A DNA stretch of 64,000 nucleotides from Lachancea mirantina (Eukaryota > Ascomycota > Saccharomycetes > Saccharomycetales > Saccharomycetaceae), in assembly GCA_900074745.1 (NCBI GenBank), contig LT598465.1:124001-188000 (forward strand), in the 5' to 3' direction. The notes beneath the pieces are model-generated. The model ran no database searches, was not told where the DNA came from, and saw only the letters and a program-made list of their open reading frames with translations. Below, one piece after another: positions 19,665-29,119 of the stretch (position 1 is its first letter; each line of letters starts with the position of its first letter). The translations under genes were made by a program, and so were the position numbers.

Positions 19665-19830
19665 ACGGCAAATGATTAATATCGAGTAGGGCCAGGTCCA
19701 GACGACCGCTGTGGTTAGTAATTAAAGCAATTGACAGAGAAATTACTGGCCAGGTTTTTGCTATAGGCCACTAAGCACGTTTAGGAAAAGATTTAATATA
19801 TAATAGTATAAAATGAAGGTTAACTTGGGT

Positions 19831-19835
19831 AGGGG
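19831..19835 (+). promoter_or_regulatory. AGGGG stress-response element
   Basis: A single STRE core lies 55 bp upstream of CTT1, whose S. cerevisiae orthologue is a classic Msn2/Msn4 target. A five-base core alone is weak evidence. Confidence 0.4.
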
Positions 19836-19889
19836 AGCCATTATTAGCTTATCGTTTGTCAACAAGGCTATCAACCAATTTTATATAAT

Positions 19890-21560
19890 ATGATCGAGAA
19901 GAATCACAACCCTGACGCCAACTCTAACTTGGTTTACACTTTGGAAAATGGTATCCCATATTCACACCATCCTTATGGAGCGCAATACGCTCGTCCTGAG
20001 GGTCCTTTGCTATTGCAAGACACTCATTTGATCGAGACTTTGGCACATTTTGACCGCGAAAGAATTCCCGAAAGAGTTGTGCACGCCAAAGGCGGTGGAT
20101 GTCGCTTGGAATTTGAATTGACTGACTCGTTGAGCGATATCACTTTTGCTGCTCCATACCAGAAACCGGGCTACAAGTGTCCAGGTATTGTGCGGTTCTC
20201 GACCGTAGGAGGTGAGCAAGGAACTCCAGACACCTTGAGAGACCCCAGAGGGTTCTCAGTCAAGTTCTATACGGACTGGGGTAACCACGATTGGGTGTTC
20301 AACAACACTCCTGTATTCTTTATCAGAGACGCTAACAAGTTCCCACATTTTATCCACACGCAGAAAAGAGACCCCAAGACGCACTTGAATCATCTTTCTG
20401 ATTCGTCTATGTACTGGGACTATTTGACGCAAAATGTGGAATCTATCCATCAAATTGTGTACATGTTTGGCGACAGAGGCACTCCTGCGTCGTGGGCCCA
20501 CATGAGCGGGTATTCCGGCCACACTTACAAGTTTATCAACGAAAAAAACGAATTGACATATGTCCAGATCCACGTGAGACCTGACGGCGGATTTAAGACT
20601 TTAACAGACGGAGAAGCGGCTGAACTCAATGGTTCGAGCCCTGATCATAACCAGAAATTGCTATTTGAACAACTGGAAAGGGGCGAGAAACTCACTTACA
20701 CCTGTTACGTACAGACGATGACGCCAAAGCAGGCTGAAGAATTCAGATACTCAATCAACGATTTGACCAAAGTCTGGCCCCACAAAGAATTTCCTCTAAG
20801 AAAATTCGGTAAGATAACTTTGACCGAAAATTTCGAGAATTATTTTGAAGAGATGGAGCAGGCTGCATTCTCTCCAAGCAGCACTTTTATTCCCGGTATC
20901 GAACCTTCAAACGACTCAGTTTTGCAATCGAGACTTTTTTCATACCCAGACACACATCGTCACAGATTGGGTGCTAACTATCAACAGTTGCCGGTCAATA
21001 GTCCAAGAAATCTACCTCCACGGAATAGCGCAGGATGTCCGTTCAGCCTTGGAAATTTCCACAGAGACGGTCCAATGTGCTTGTACAACCAGGGCTCTTC
21101 CCCCAACTACATTTCTACTATTCACGACCAGAAGATCAAGTTCAAGGATTTGAAAAGCGACGCTGCCTCGCACGAAAAGTTCACCGGTCCTGTACTAGAT
21201 AAGGATTATAAGGCGAACTTGGAAAAGCAGGAAGAGGACAGAGCTCGCCACGAGAAAATTATTCACGGTAAGCTGAACGAGTACTACGCTGTTACTGGTG
21301 TTTCGCCCTTGGATCTGGAACAACCGAGAGCCCTTTACGAAAAAGTGTTCAACGACGTGGACAAGGAACATTTCGTCAACAACGTGGTGGGCCATGTCTC
21401 GGGCGCATCTCAACCTCAAATTCAGACTAGAGTGACTCAATATTTTGGTCTTCTCAACAAGGACTTGGGTGCCAAGATTGCCAAGGGACTTGGAATTGAA
21501 TATAAGCCTCTCTCGTTCGACGAATATGTCAATTCCTTGACCGTTGCATCTGCGTTTTAA
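19890..21560 (+). CDS. CTT1: Cytosolic catalase T
   Basis: A 556-residue monofunctional haem catalase that breaks hydrogen peroxide into water and oxygen. Catalytic His65 is in ERVVHAKGGG, the distal asparagine in WVFNNTPVFF, and the haem-ligand tyrosine in RLFSYPDTHRHRLG. Sequence and length match Ctt1 (562) better than peroxisomal Cta1 (515), including the extended region after the haem domain and the ASA-x ending; ASAF is not a good peroxisomal PTS1. The gene sits between RPN7 and an island that separates it from NNF2. Confidence 0.96.
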   Translation: MIEKNHNPDANSNLVYTLENGIPYSHHPYGAQYARPEGPLLLQDTHLIETLAHFDRERIPERVVHAKGGGCRLEFELTDSLSDITFAAPYQKPGYKCPGIVRFSTVGGEQGTPDTLRDPRGFSVKFYTDWGNHDWVFNNTPVFFIRDANKFPHFIHTQKRDPKTHLNHLSDSSMYWDYLTQNVESIHQIVYMFGDRGTPASWAHMSGYSGHTYKFINEKNELTYVQIHVRPDGGFKTLTDGEAAELNGSSPDHNQKLLFEQLERGEKLTYTCYVQTMTPKQAEEFRYSINDLTKVWPHKEFPLRKFGKITLTENFENYFEEMEQAAFSPSSTFIPGIEPSNDSVLQSRLFSYPDTHRHRLGANYQQLPVNSPRNLPPRNSAGCPFSLGNFHRDGPMCLYNQGSSPNYISTIHDQKIKFKDLKSDAASHEKFTGPVLDKDYKANLEKQEEDRARHEKIIHGKLNEYYAVTGVSPLDLEQPRALYEKVFNDVDKEHFVNNVVGHVSGASQPQIQTRVTQYFGLLNKDLGAKIAKGLGIEYKPLSFDEYVNSLTVASAF

Positions 21561-22453
21561 AAATGTTAAAGTACTTATTTATGAGAGCGTGTATGAATTT
21601 CAACCGTTACAGACCAGTATTCGAGAGCCTAACGCTCTGCTCGTCTCTGTAGATAAGCGTTGTATAGCTATCTAGAAGAGAACAGCCCATTTATCTCTCT
21701 CGAGTGGAATGTGGACACTAGGTCGCTGAATTACGTGACTTGAAACTTACTAGAGGGTTTTCTTGACAGTTCATGTATACAATCAGCTATCTATTGCTTA
21801 GGCCAGTCACAGATCGCACTTGAAGGAGTGCATCACGTTATGAAAGAGAAAACATTGCATATTTTATATATTGAAGTCTGCACCGTTGCGACCCGGTTGA
21901 ACTGTTATTATGTCGCTTGTTGGAAGGGGAGCTTGAAAACGTGATAGGTGATACTGCTTGGCGGCTAACACTCAATGCCAAAAACGGACGCCCTTGGAAA
22001 GCAGCAACAACCTCAAATAAAGCAAAATGTGCAGTTGTGTTTCAAACGGGTGATGCATCCACGCTTAGGGGAGATGAGACTTTTGTTATTGACCTCGACC
22101 GTCCATAGAAAACATGAGACGCCCAAAAGGTTGCCCCCAGAAGGGTGCGAAACCAAAAGCAAGGAATTCATACTAAGTTTGACAACATCGGAGCCGCCTA
22201 CCAAGCCAATCGCTTTGGGACCGGCTGAAAAACTACGTGAGAACACTTCAAACACCCATACGATGCGTTCGGACTCTCTTTCCCCCGCGGAAAGTGCAGA
22301 AAGCTAAGTTAGCGCAGGTCGCCCAATAGCCTCGCTCCTAGTTTTGAGAAGGGGACTTGAGGTAGCACAGCCTTGCTAGTTAAAGCATTTATAAAGACCT
22401 TCCTCGCATTCGGTATTAATGGTTTTCGCTACAAAACGAACTGGTAAAAATCA
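21561..22453. other. Start of the accessory island, largely non-coding
   Basis: About 890 bp after CTT1 up to the tRNA-Leu(GAG) gene. It has a TATA-like stretch (TATTTTATATATTG near 21859) and one doubtful 110-codon frame. A TGTTGGAAGG string near 21918 matches the first ten bases of the island's LTR-like family, but the similarity does not extend. No synteny-conserved gene is here. Confidence 0.45.
21975..22307 (+). CDS. Possible small hypothetical protein
   Basis: An ATG-initiated frame of 110 codons, hydrophilic, Lys/Pro-rich, ending in a Ser/Glu-rich MRSDSLSPAESAES. I do not recognise it. A TATA-like stretch lies about 110 bp upstream. It may equally be chance, since frames of this size are common in yeast intergenic DNA. 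Confidence 0.2.
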   Translation: MPKTDALGKQQQPQIKQNVQLCFKRVMHPRLGEMRLLLLTSTVHRKHETPKRLPPEGCETKSKEFILSLTTSEPPTKPIALGPAEKLRENTSNTHTMRSDSLSPAESAES

Positions 22454-22534
22454 TGATACCCGCGAGATTCGAACTCGCGCCTCCGAAGAGACCAGGACCT
22501 CGACCTGGCGCCTTAACCGCTCGGCCAGAGTACC
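22454..22534 (-). tRNA. tRNA-Leu(GAG)
   Basis: The minus strand begins GGTACTCTGGCCGAGCGGTT and ends CGCGGGTATC plus A. The anticodon stem CCAGG/CCTGG encloses TCGAGGT, giving GAG. The type II variable arm (TCTCTTCGGAG) is typical of leucine tRNAs. No intron. S. cerevisiae has a single gene of this isoacceptor. Confidence 0.95.
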
Positions 22535-23093
22535 AAGAAACCTGCCATTGAGATAACCTCATCCTGACTTCTCACGCAGCTGGCAAACACTGCGGAACTA
22601 GGTAGTTGGTTCCCAGAGCATTTTAGGAAATGCTTGAGCTTGGGGTGTTGCCGCAGTTCCAGTAAGACTACAATTATCTTCAGTGGAAACCAAAATGTAA
22701 GCATCAACGGCGAGGCCATCGCTTCCGAGTTTGGTGTGCCACGAATCGTGTTGAATTTTGATCTTTATTGGTCTTGTAGGATGCTCCACCGAAATGCGGC
22801 ACGAATCGCTTGACAACGCGTCTGGAGAAAGAGTCGTGAGTCTCCACTCATGGAGGGCTGCTTGATATCTAGTCGATTCGCAGCAGCCTCTGATCGGGGT
22901 GATTTAAACCTATCCGGTTTTTCCAACTCCACCATCTTTAAGCAATTCCTAAAAGAAGAGTTAGATGGAACGTGTTCCCACAGTGTCTCCTGTCTGGTAC
23001 GACGGGGACAGATATCCCAACTTCAAGAGGCAACCTGGGTTCGAGTATCCTCAGTAGGAGATTGGGTAAGATGTAAGTCGTCCATTACGGTAT
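22535..23093. other. Spacer between two tRNA-Leu genes
   Basis: 559 bp of unremarkable sequence with only short reading frames. No further RNA gene or repeat recognised. Confidence 0.45.
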
Positions 23094-23177
23094 GACGCGT
23101 TGGCCGAGTGGTCTAAGGCGGCAGACTTAAGATCTGTTGGACAGTTGTCCGCGCGAGTTCGAACCTCGCACGCGTCA
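23094..23177 (+). tRNA. tRNA-Leu(UAA)
   Basis: The gene starts GACGCGTTGGCCGAGTGGTC and ends with the paired acceptor strand ACGCGTC plus A. The loop CTTAAGA in the anticodon arm gives anticodon TAA. The long variable arm and the B box GTTCGAACCTC are intact. No intron. Confidence 0.96.
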
Positions 23178-23533
23178 CTATGGGTGGTTTTCATCTTAAT
23201 TTTTTTCGGGTAATTCGTTAATTCCTTGAAGACAGTTTCTTGGCTTGATTTGTCCGTACACAATGTTATAGGCCGGGCACTGGTTTGCCTGTTGAACGAA
23301 CCTGATCATTTTGCAAATTCTAATTCTCGCGAGCTTTGCCAATAACTGCTCGAAAGTCGTTTGTGAAATATCCCGAGTCAATTGCTTGAGCTTTGTCGAA
23401 ATTTGGGTGAGGGAATGGAGCGAGATAAATGAGAATATCATCCATCACGATCGAGTTGCCTGGCGTAATGAACGTTACTCAAGGCAAATGAGGTTCTTAG
23501 CCAGTGTCTTATACATCGCTTTTTACATATAAG
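23178..23533. other. Spacer between tRNA-Leu(UAA) and an LTR-like relic
   Basis: 356 bp starting with a T-rich tract that can end Pol III transcription. No gene or clear site seen. An LTR-like relic starting near a tRNA gene fits the usual Pol III-linked targeting of Ty1/copia elements. Confidence 0.4.
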
Positions 23534-23958
23534 TCCCGGAAGGAGACAGTAGTGGAATTGATATTGTCGAACTAGATTATCACGTGATTGTGACAATAGA
23601 ACAAAATGAGAAGATGGAACGGACGGTTAGCATTCTACAGGAGCATTGGAAGCTCGATGATCCCGGTGGCGGGCGCAGCACTATCATAAAACCACCGAAA
23701 ATTTGTGAGTGGTACAATGGATGGTGTAAGGTGAGAATGTTTTCGCTACGTCTCATCTCAATTTAATGTAACAAGAGTGAGATTACAGAAAGTGTATATA
23801 AGGAAACGGTACGGGCTGTATTAGAAGGCTCGTTCCGTAAAGATAATCACGGAGATATCAGAATATTTAATGTGCGATTTCAATAGTAATGAAATCAAAC
23901 ACGACCAAATTAAGTAAACATTTCAGAACCTAACGACCACCGACGCCGGTAAGCCTTA
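23534..23958 (+). mobile_element. Diverged solo LTR-like relic, same family as 28023 and 32627
   Basis: The segment follows the same course as the two later 431-bp repeats: GGAAGGAG near the start, ATCACGTGAT, a GACGGTT-x-GCATTC block, a TATA-like GTATATAAGG in the second half, and GACCACCGAC near the end. It is much more diverged than the other pair, so it is probably older. Broken and non-coding. Family: Ty1/copia-like LTR, inferred from the ends and layout. Confidence 0.6.
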
Positions 23959-23987
23959 ATATAAACATTACGGCTATTGTCTATCAA

Positions 23988-25568
23988 TTAACCAGCAAAT
24001 TTTGACCTACTCCGTAAATACGGTCCGTATTTGTATAAGACAAACGGCACCAAGCTAAGAATTAAACATAGAAATCCAACCAGGGACGACCCCCATCCGA
24101 CGGGGTACCCGGGAATCGCTAGATTGTCGTACATGGCACGTCCAAACAGTGGGAAAACACACGCGAGTACGGAGCGACAAAGATTGTTACCGGCGAAAAC
24201 GGAAGCCATGTATTTGGGATAGGACATGGCCAGGTAGGAAAACACAGATTGGAAAATGTTAAATTGCCCAACAATGAAAAGCACTTCTGAGATCATTGGT
24301 ATGATCCAATGTACCGAGGCAGCCCATGCAAATAGAAAAAGTGAACACGGGAGAGTCCAGCATACCCAAATGGTCAAAACCAAATGTGTTTCTGGCGTAA
24401 ATGTGTTGGCGGCAATTCGTTTCGTAGCGAAGCACCAGTAGAAGAGCATTGCGACTGCGTAGGCAGTAATACAACCCACGCAGAATCCCAAGTACGAAAG
24501 CCCTAGTTGAACCCGCGTGAAATGGTAAATCTTGGAAAATACAATGGGGAAAGCTTCGAAAAACAAGTAGAAAACTCCATATTCCACAGCATGGTAAGTG
24601 TTCAAGGCAATAACAATGGGCTCTCTTGCGATGATCTGAAACGGCCTGTACAAAGTCATCACACAGATATCTTTAAAAGTCAGTTTTTCCTCATCTTTGG
24701 ATTTCATTGTATAATATCGTCTGTCGCCCGTCGCTTTTCGTATTCTTTGGCATCTCCGGTATAGAATATTGTCTTCGTTGGTCTCAGGGAAAAAGAAAAC
24801 CATCAGTAGCAGCGTAGCAGAGCTTATCCACATGAGGATCCAAAACATATAGCGCCAACCTTTTGCGTCGATCATAGCCGCTCCCAGCAAAGGTCCCGTA
24901 GCAGGTCCCGCAAGCGCACCGATGGCCCACAGACCGAGAACCACGGGCACATGTTTAGGCTTAACCACGTCACCCACAGCAGCGGCGCCGTTCGCCAGCG
25001 ATGGTGAACAAAAGACGCCGGCCAAAAATCGAAGTATGATCAGCCCGGCAATATTTTTTACCAGCGCGCATCCGATCTGGAGTATTGCGAACGCAAACAG
25101 CGTTACAATAAAAAGCCGTTGGCGACCAATGGCAACGAGTTCCGACAGCGGCGCAAACACCAGTGGGCCAAGCCCAAACCCTAAAATGTACAGTGACAGG
25201 TTGAGCGTGCCGACAACGTGACCAACGTGGAATTCGTCCTGGATAAGATCCTGGCCAGGTGTGTAGATGGACGTGCCCATGTACGTGACGCACGTCAGAA
25301 GCATTATATTGCATACGGTGACAAATCTTTTACCGGTCGTCCAATTGTGAGGGTGCTCGCTATCTGTTGCACGGCTAAAGTCCACGAGATACGGATCCTG
25401 TTGAGTCCCGTCCCCTGATTGTTCCGTCGAGTCACATTTTTCAGGATCGTACTCTCGCTCCGTATTATCTGCTGCCGGAGTCAGGAACTCAAAGTTGTCG
25501 AGCTTTACCAGGCCCAGACCTTCGAGAACATCAACTGCAAAGGTGTTCTTGTAAGTTTCAAAATACAT
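23988..25568 (-). CDS. FLR1: DHA1-family multidrug exporter, Flr1-like
   Basis: A 526-residue major-facilitator protein with about 12 membrane segments, a hydrophilic N-terminal 80 residues and the DHA1 drug:proton antiporter signature. The N-terminal motif DPYLVDFSRATDSEHPHNWTTGKR is typical of the Flr1/Mdr1 subfamily. Other markers are TYMGTSIYTPGQDLIQDEFHVG in segment 1, LSELVAIGRQRLF between segments 2 and 3, and GLWAIGALAGPATGPLLGAAM in segment 5 (antiporter motif C). Flr1 exports fluconazole, benomyl and other drugs from the plasma membrane and responds to Yap1. It is divergent from the lactate dehydrogenase and lies in the island, so it may be a paralogue rather than the strict FLR1 orthologue. 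Confidence 0.85.
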   Translation of the reverse strand: MYFETYKNTFAVDVLEGLGLVKLDNFEFLTPAADNTEREYDPEKCDSTEQSGDGTQQDPYLVDFSRATDSEHPHNWTTGKRFVTVCNIMLLTCVTYMGTSIYTPGQDLIQDEFHVGHVVGTLNLSLYILGFGLGPLVFAPLSELVAIGRQRLFIVTLFAFAILQIGCALVKNIAGLIILRFLAGVFCSPSLANGAAAVGDVVKPKHVPVVLGLWAIGALAGPATGPLLGAAMIDAKGWRYMFWILMWISSATLLLMVFFFPETNEDNILYRRCQRIRKATGDRRYYTMKSKDEEKLTFKDICVMTLYRPFQIIAREPIVIALNTYHAVEYGVFYLFFEAFPIVFSKIYHFTRVQLGLSYLGFCVGCITAYAVAMLFYWCFATKRIAANTFTPETHLVLTIWVCWTLPCSLFLFAWAASVHWIIPMISEVLFIVGQFNIFQSVFSYLAMSYPKYMASVFAGNNLCRSVLACVFPLFGRAMYDNLAIPGYPVGWGSSLVGFLCLILSLVPFVLYKYGPYLRSRSKFAG

Positions 25569-26605
25569 CCTTGGACGATCCCAGTTTGTGTCGGTAAAGT
25601 CTCAGCTGGTGGTGACCAACTTTTAACACTGTTAAATTCTTCTAAATACACTTAAATACATTTGCGCGCTTCTGGTGGTCGATAGTCTGAGATTATAGCA
25701 ACGGCCAGAGGACTTGGTTCTTAATTCCGGACAAGTTCCGGGCAAAGTCCGACCGTGCGTAAAAAGTGATATTTCTCGAAGTCATCGTTGAAGACAAACT
25801 CAGTCTTTTGTCACGAGCCTGTTTAGACGAGTTCATCTCTTTCAATGCCTAAAAATGTGGACTTGGAATTAATCCAATCGACCAACAGTGGATTTGTGCG
25901 AAGACGTTGCTGGTCTCTCAGTGGACTCGACGCATATTTCGTTGCCTTTTGCGTGGCGGACTCCATTGAGACTTTAGTAGCTTCTTACGAAAACTCGGGG
26001 CCTAGAGCATTATTAGCGGCTCTTTGCCCTGTTTCGTCCTAAGTGAGTCTAGTGCTCACCTTTCCATGAGAACCTTAAAAAATTAGGGGTTGTAATGATG
26101 AACGAGAGATGAAAGGATCCCTTGTGCAGTGCTAATACAAGCCAAACCAAGGCCAACCAACGAAGGGCCCTCTACGTGAATAACCAAATTAGCGCCTTTT
26201 GATAGATACCTTTTTTATTTGATGATCCTGGGCCATGGGCCATCTTGAAACCGGTGTTGAACGTCGAACGGGTAACTACTTTTATACTGTTTAAATTACC
26301 TGTGTCTCTAAGGCTGGTGGCTCTAAGAACCTTTCATCTCGTTTTTCGGTGCTTCCGCCGCAAAGACATACTTACTGGTGAAATTGAAGTTCAAAGACCC
26401 AGGGTTCAAATCGGAGAGCGAATTATTAACCAAGAAACTGCTCACCATCTGCCACCTGATTGCTACCAACCTAGGGGGTTTTTTTGGATACAGCCAAGTA
26501 TAAAGATTTGCACATATATAGGTGTGCAACTATATGCACTAGATTTAAGCAAAGCTTGCCAGGTTGGGTTTGGACAAAACGGATTGGTCAATTTCAACCG
26601 AAACG
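25569..26605. other. Shared upstream region of FLR1-like and LDH genes
   Basis: About 1 kb between two divergently transcribed genes. It holds a three-copy TCCG array at 25726-25758 and a TATA-like CATATATAGG at about 26512-26521, roughly 90 bp upstream of the LDH start. Reading frames across it begin with non-ATG codons or are implausible. Confidence 0.5.
25726..25758 (+). promoter_or_regulatory. Three TCCG-led direct repeats at exact 11-bp spacing
   Basis: TCCGGACAAGT, TCCGGGCAAAG and TCCGACCGTGC follow one another with the TCCG at 25726, 25737 and 25748. The helical-turn spacing of CCG-type half-sites suggests binding by a zinc-cluster factor. It is about 160-190 bp upstream of the FLR1-like start and about 850 bp from LDH. 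Confidence 0.5.
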
Positions 26606-27556
26606 ATGGCTGAATCTATTTCAAAAGGTGTGAAAATTGTGGTTATTGGAGTCGGGAGTGTGGGCTCAGCTACGGCGTATACGCTCTTGTTAAGCGGAAT
26701 CGTGTCAGAGATTGTGCTCATCGACGTTAACAAGGATAAAGCTGAAGGTGAAAGTATGGACTTGAACCATGCCGCATCGTCCGACACGAAATCTAGAGCA
26801 GGTGACTACCCAGACTGTGCCGATGCTGCCATCGTCATAGTAACCTGTGGGATAAATCAAAAGCACGGCCAGACTAGAATGGATTTGGCTGCGAAAAACG
26901 CGGCCATTATGCAGGACATTATTCCCAATGTAGCGAAATATGCGCCTGATACGATTCTGCTCATCGCGACAAACCCCGTTGACGTTTTGACATATGTGAG
27001 CTACAAAGCTTCTGGCTTCCCTTTGAACCGGGTTTTGGGTTCTGGTACCGTTCTTGACACTGCACGTCTAAAGTATATTTTGGGCGAACATTTCGATATT
27101 TCTCCCGACAGCGTCGACGCCTGCGTCATCGGAGAACATGGAGATTCCGGTGTGCCCGTTTGGTCTCTCACAAGCATCGACGGTATGAAGCTGCGCGATT
27201 ATTGCGAATCTAAAAATCACAGTCACGATGATGCTATCTATCATAAGATCTTCGAGCAAACTCGCGATGCTGCTTACGATATTATAAAACGCAAGGGATA
27301 CACCTCTTACGGAATTGCAGCAGGGCTGCTTCGAATTGTGAAAGCCATATTAGGCGACACCAACACAAAGCTCACTGTTTCCACTGTAGGTGATTATTAC
27401 GGAGTCGAAAACATTGCGATTAGTGTCCCTATGAAGCTCAACAAGAGTGGAGTTCACCCGACCGACCAGATACCGCTCGACGAGAAAGAGACAGAACTAA
27501 TGAAGAAATCTTCAAGACAAATCAAGTCGGCGCTAAAGAATCTGAAGGTCGAATGA
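26606..27556 (+). CDS. LDH1: NAD-dependent L-lactate dehydrogenase
   Basis: The 316-residue enzyme reduces pyruvate to L-lactate, regenerating NAD+. The ATG at 26606 is chosen; an upstream in-frame extension to 26564 begins at TTG. The Rossmann motif is VIGVGSVGSA (Gly15, 17, 20), with Asp40 ending the second strand, as in NAD enzymes. Arg91 in HGQTRMDL is the loop arginine, NPVDVLTY marks the cofactor contact, Asp151/Arg154 in LDTARL bind the substrate side, and His178 in GEHGDSGVPVW is the proton donor. The dehydrogenase pattern is L-LDH, not malate dehydrogenase. S. cerevisiae lacks such an enzyme, but lactate-forming Lachancea species have LDH genes. The gene lies in the island. The symbol is generic. 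Confidence 0.92.
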   Translation: MAESISKGVKIVVIGVGSVGSATAYTLLLSGIVSEIVLIDVNKDKAEGESMDLNHAASSDTKSRAGDYPDCADAAIVIVTCGINQKHGQTRMDLAAKNAAIMQDIIPNVAKYAPDTILLIATNPVDVLTYVSYKASGFPLNRVLGSGTVLDTARLKYILGEHFDISPDSVDACVIGEHGDSGVPVWSLTSIDGMKLRDYCESKNHSHDDAIYHKIFEQTRDAAYDIIKRKGYTSYGIAAGLLRIVKAILGDTNTKLTVSTVGDYYGVENIAISVPMKLNKSGVHPTDQIPLDEKETELMKKSSRQIKSALKNLKVE

Positions 27557-28022
27557 TTGACACTTTTTGTTTCGTGTTTTATTATGTCACCTTATGTTGG
27601 TTATAATATATCGACGACTTCAGACCTCTGTCAATAACTAGGCACTACATCACCGTGAGCGCAATCTCCAAATAAATTCGTTGGCTCATGTTATAAATTC
27701 TTGGCCCTTTATAAGCAATTCTGCAATAATTTAGGTTCTGCGCGAGTTACATCGGCTGTTTATTTGACTGATAACGTTGATCAAAACTGTACAGTCAGAC
27801 AAAAATGACACAAGGAGCATAATCTCAAACTTTGACCCTGAGAAAAGCTCACAAAGTATCCAAAGCGTCACATCCTAGATGTTAGAGGAACCGCACGTAG
27901 ATCGCTTTACCGCTTAGTACGTTGACTGGCCATGGCTTGTGAAACTATCACTTTGTACAATAGTGTCATACTTATGATTTTTTTCGAATGACTATGGCAG
28001 TTAAAATCTCTTGAGGTTTATC
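27557..28022. other. LDH 3' flank
   Basis: 466 bp from the LDH stop to the first LTR-like repeat. Bases 28011-28022 (TTGAGGTTTATC) form an inverted copy of the repeat's own terminal 12-mer (28443-28454). No gene is seen. Confidence 0.45.
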
Positions 28023-28453
28023 TGTTGGAAGGAGCTGGCGAGAAGATGATATCGTTCAATTACATCATCACGTGATCGATATGACAGAATAAAATTAGAG
28101 GATTGGACAGACGGTTCGCATTCCGCGAAAGAGCTAGAAGCCAAAACAGGTCCATTGACAGTTCTAGAATCATCAGAACATCTTGATCAGATCATATGTG
28201 GTATGATGAATGACGTATGATGAGAATTCACCGTCTAGTTTGAAGAAAGTAACGGGTTCCAAATTTGGAACAATGTTACAGAAATTTTATGAAAGGAGCT
28301 GATATGACCAAGATCGTAGTGGTCATGGTCATAAGATAGCCACGGAGAGATATAAGTACTCAATTTCTTGTCAGCTGTACTATTTAGATCAATTATGAAC
28401 GAAATAAATGAGCAGTTCAGAAGTCTGTTGACTACCGACAATGATAAACCTCA
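28023..28453 (+). mobile_element. Solo LTR-like repeat, left copy
   Basis: A 431-bp unit beginning TGTTGGAAGGAGC and ending CCTCA, with a TATA-like GAGATATAAGTACTC in the second half, the layout of a Ty1/copia-type LTR. Its partner at 32627-33057 is inverted, the same length, and about 94% identical by eye. No internal element region adjoins either copy, so both are solo. No clear 5-bp target duplication flanks it. Fairly recent relative to the copy at 23534. Confidence 0.75.
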
Positions 28454-29119
28454 AAACCTTTTTTATCACAAAGCTGAATGGTCTCGAATAATGAGCCCAT
28501 TGACACTGAATAGCATTATTCGTAGCCTGAGCAAAGGTTTTTATTTTTGGGCTTTGAAGCTTTGTATTCGTTTTGAAAATGAATTTCTTAACTTAAAAGC
28601 ATACCAAAACTCCAGCGTATTGGTAAATGCCACATAGGGGCTGAAAATAGAAGAATACCCTGAATTTCCACTTGGAACCCTGTTAAACTGGAGCACATGA
28701 TATAACAATGTAACAACTTTTGCAAGATGCAAAATCTCTCGAAAATTCGAGACGCCAACGAGTGGTTTGATCTTCTACGAACGTCGGAATAGATTTAATT
28801 TTCCACGAATAATATTGTAAAAAGCACCGGTCAGTCTCCTTTCGCAATCCTTTTCCCTCGGTCTACCGATAAGTCCTAATAAAGAGCGTATTATTGGATA
28901 ACCTTATCTACAAACCACGTGACAGTAGTGTCAGTTTTAAGAATGAAGCCGAAAATGGTTCAGCACCGAATAAACATCTCTCTCATCAAAGGACTTTGCC
29001 GCAACGCCTTACCCTCTAAAGAAAACGTTTCGCGTCGCATTGAATGCAGACATGGGGATCTATGATAGATTGCTTAAAAATATTATGAATATGATTTCAT
29101 CTCGGGGGTGTTACTTTTT
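28454..29119. other. Spacer between left LTR-like repeat and amidohydrolase gene
   Basis: 666 bp containing a CACGTGACAG string at about 28917 and no supported gene. I see no recognisable element-internal sequence. Confidence 0.45.

Larger units (their letters stand above)
18943..19889. other. CTT1 upstream region
   Basis: About 950 bp. It includes a GATCACGTGA site (about 19019-19028), a repeated TATCCTAG pair near 19390-19408, a minus-strand tRNA-type B box (19654-19664) without a complete tRNA, an AT-rich stretch near 19795-19812 (TTTAATATATAATAG) and an AGGGG stress element at 19831. No supported protein gene. Confidence 0.5.

Noticed and set aside
21918-21950. A fourth LTR-like copy starting TGTTGGAAGG
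   Set aside because: Similarity to the other copies stops after about 12 bases.
26564-26605. Fourteen-residue N-terminal extension of LDH
   Set aside because: It begins at TTG, is not family-like, and the ATG at 26606 gives the usual LDH length.
26245-26613. A 122-codon frame in the LDH promoter
   Set aside because: It starts at a non-ATG codon, resembles no known protein and overlaps the TATA region and start of LDH.
28235-28441. Small reading frames shared by the two inverted repeats (also at 32639-32845)
   Set aside because: They are conserved only because the repeats are copies of one another. They lie inside LTR-like DNA and show no protein family features.
28023-28453. Interpretation of the repeat as a DNA-transposon MITE with 12-bp terminal inverted repeats
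   Set aside because: Only the left copy has the inverted 12-mer at both sides. The other two copies lack it, and TG...CA ends with an internal TATA box fit an LTR better.
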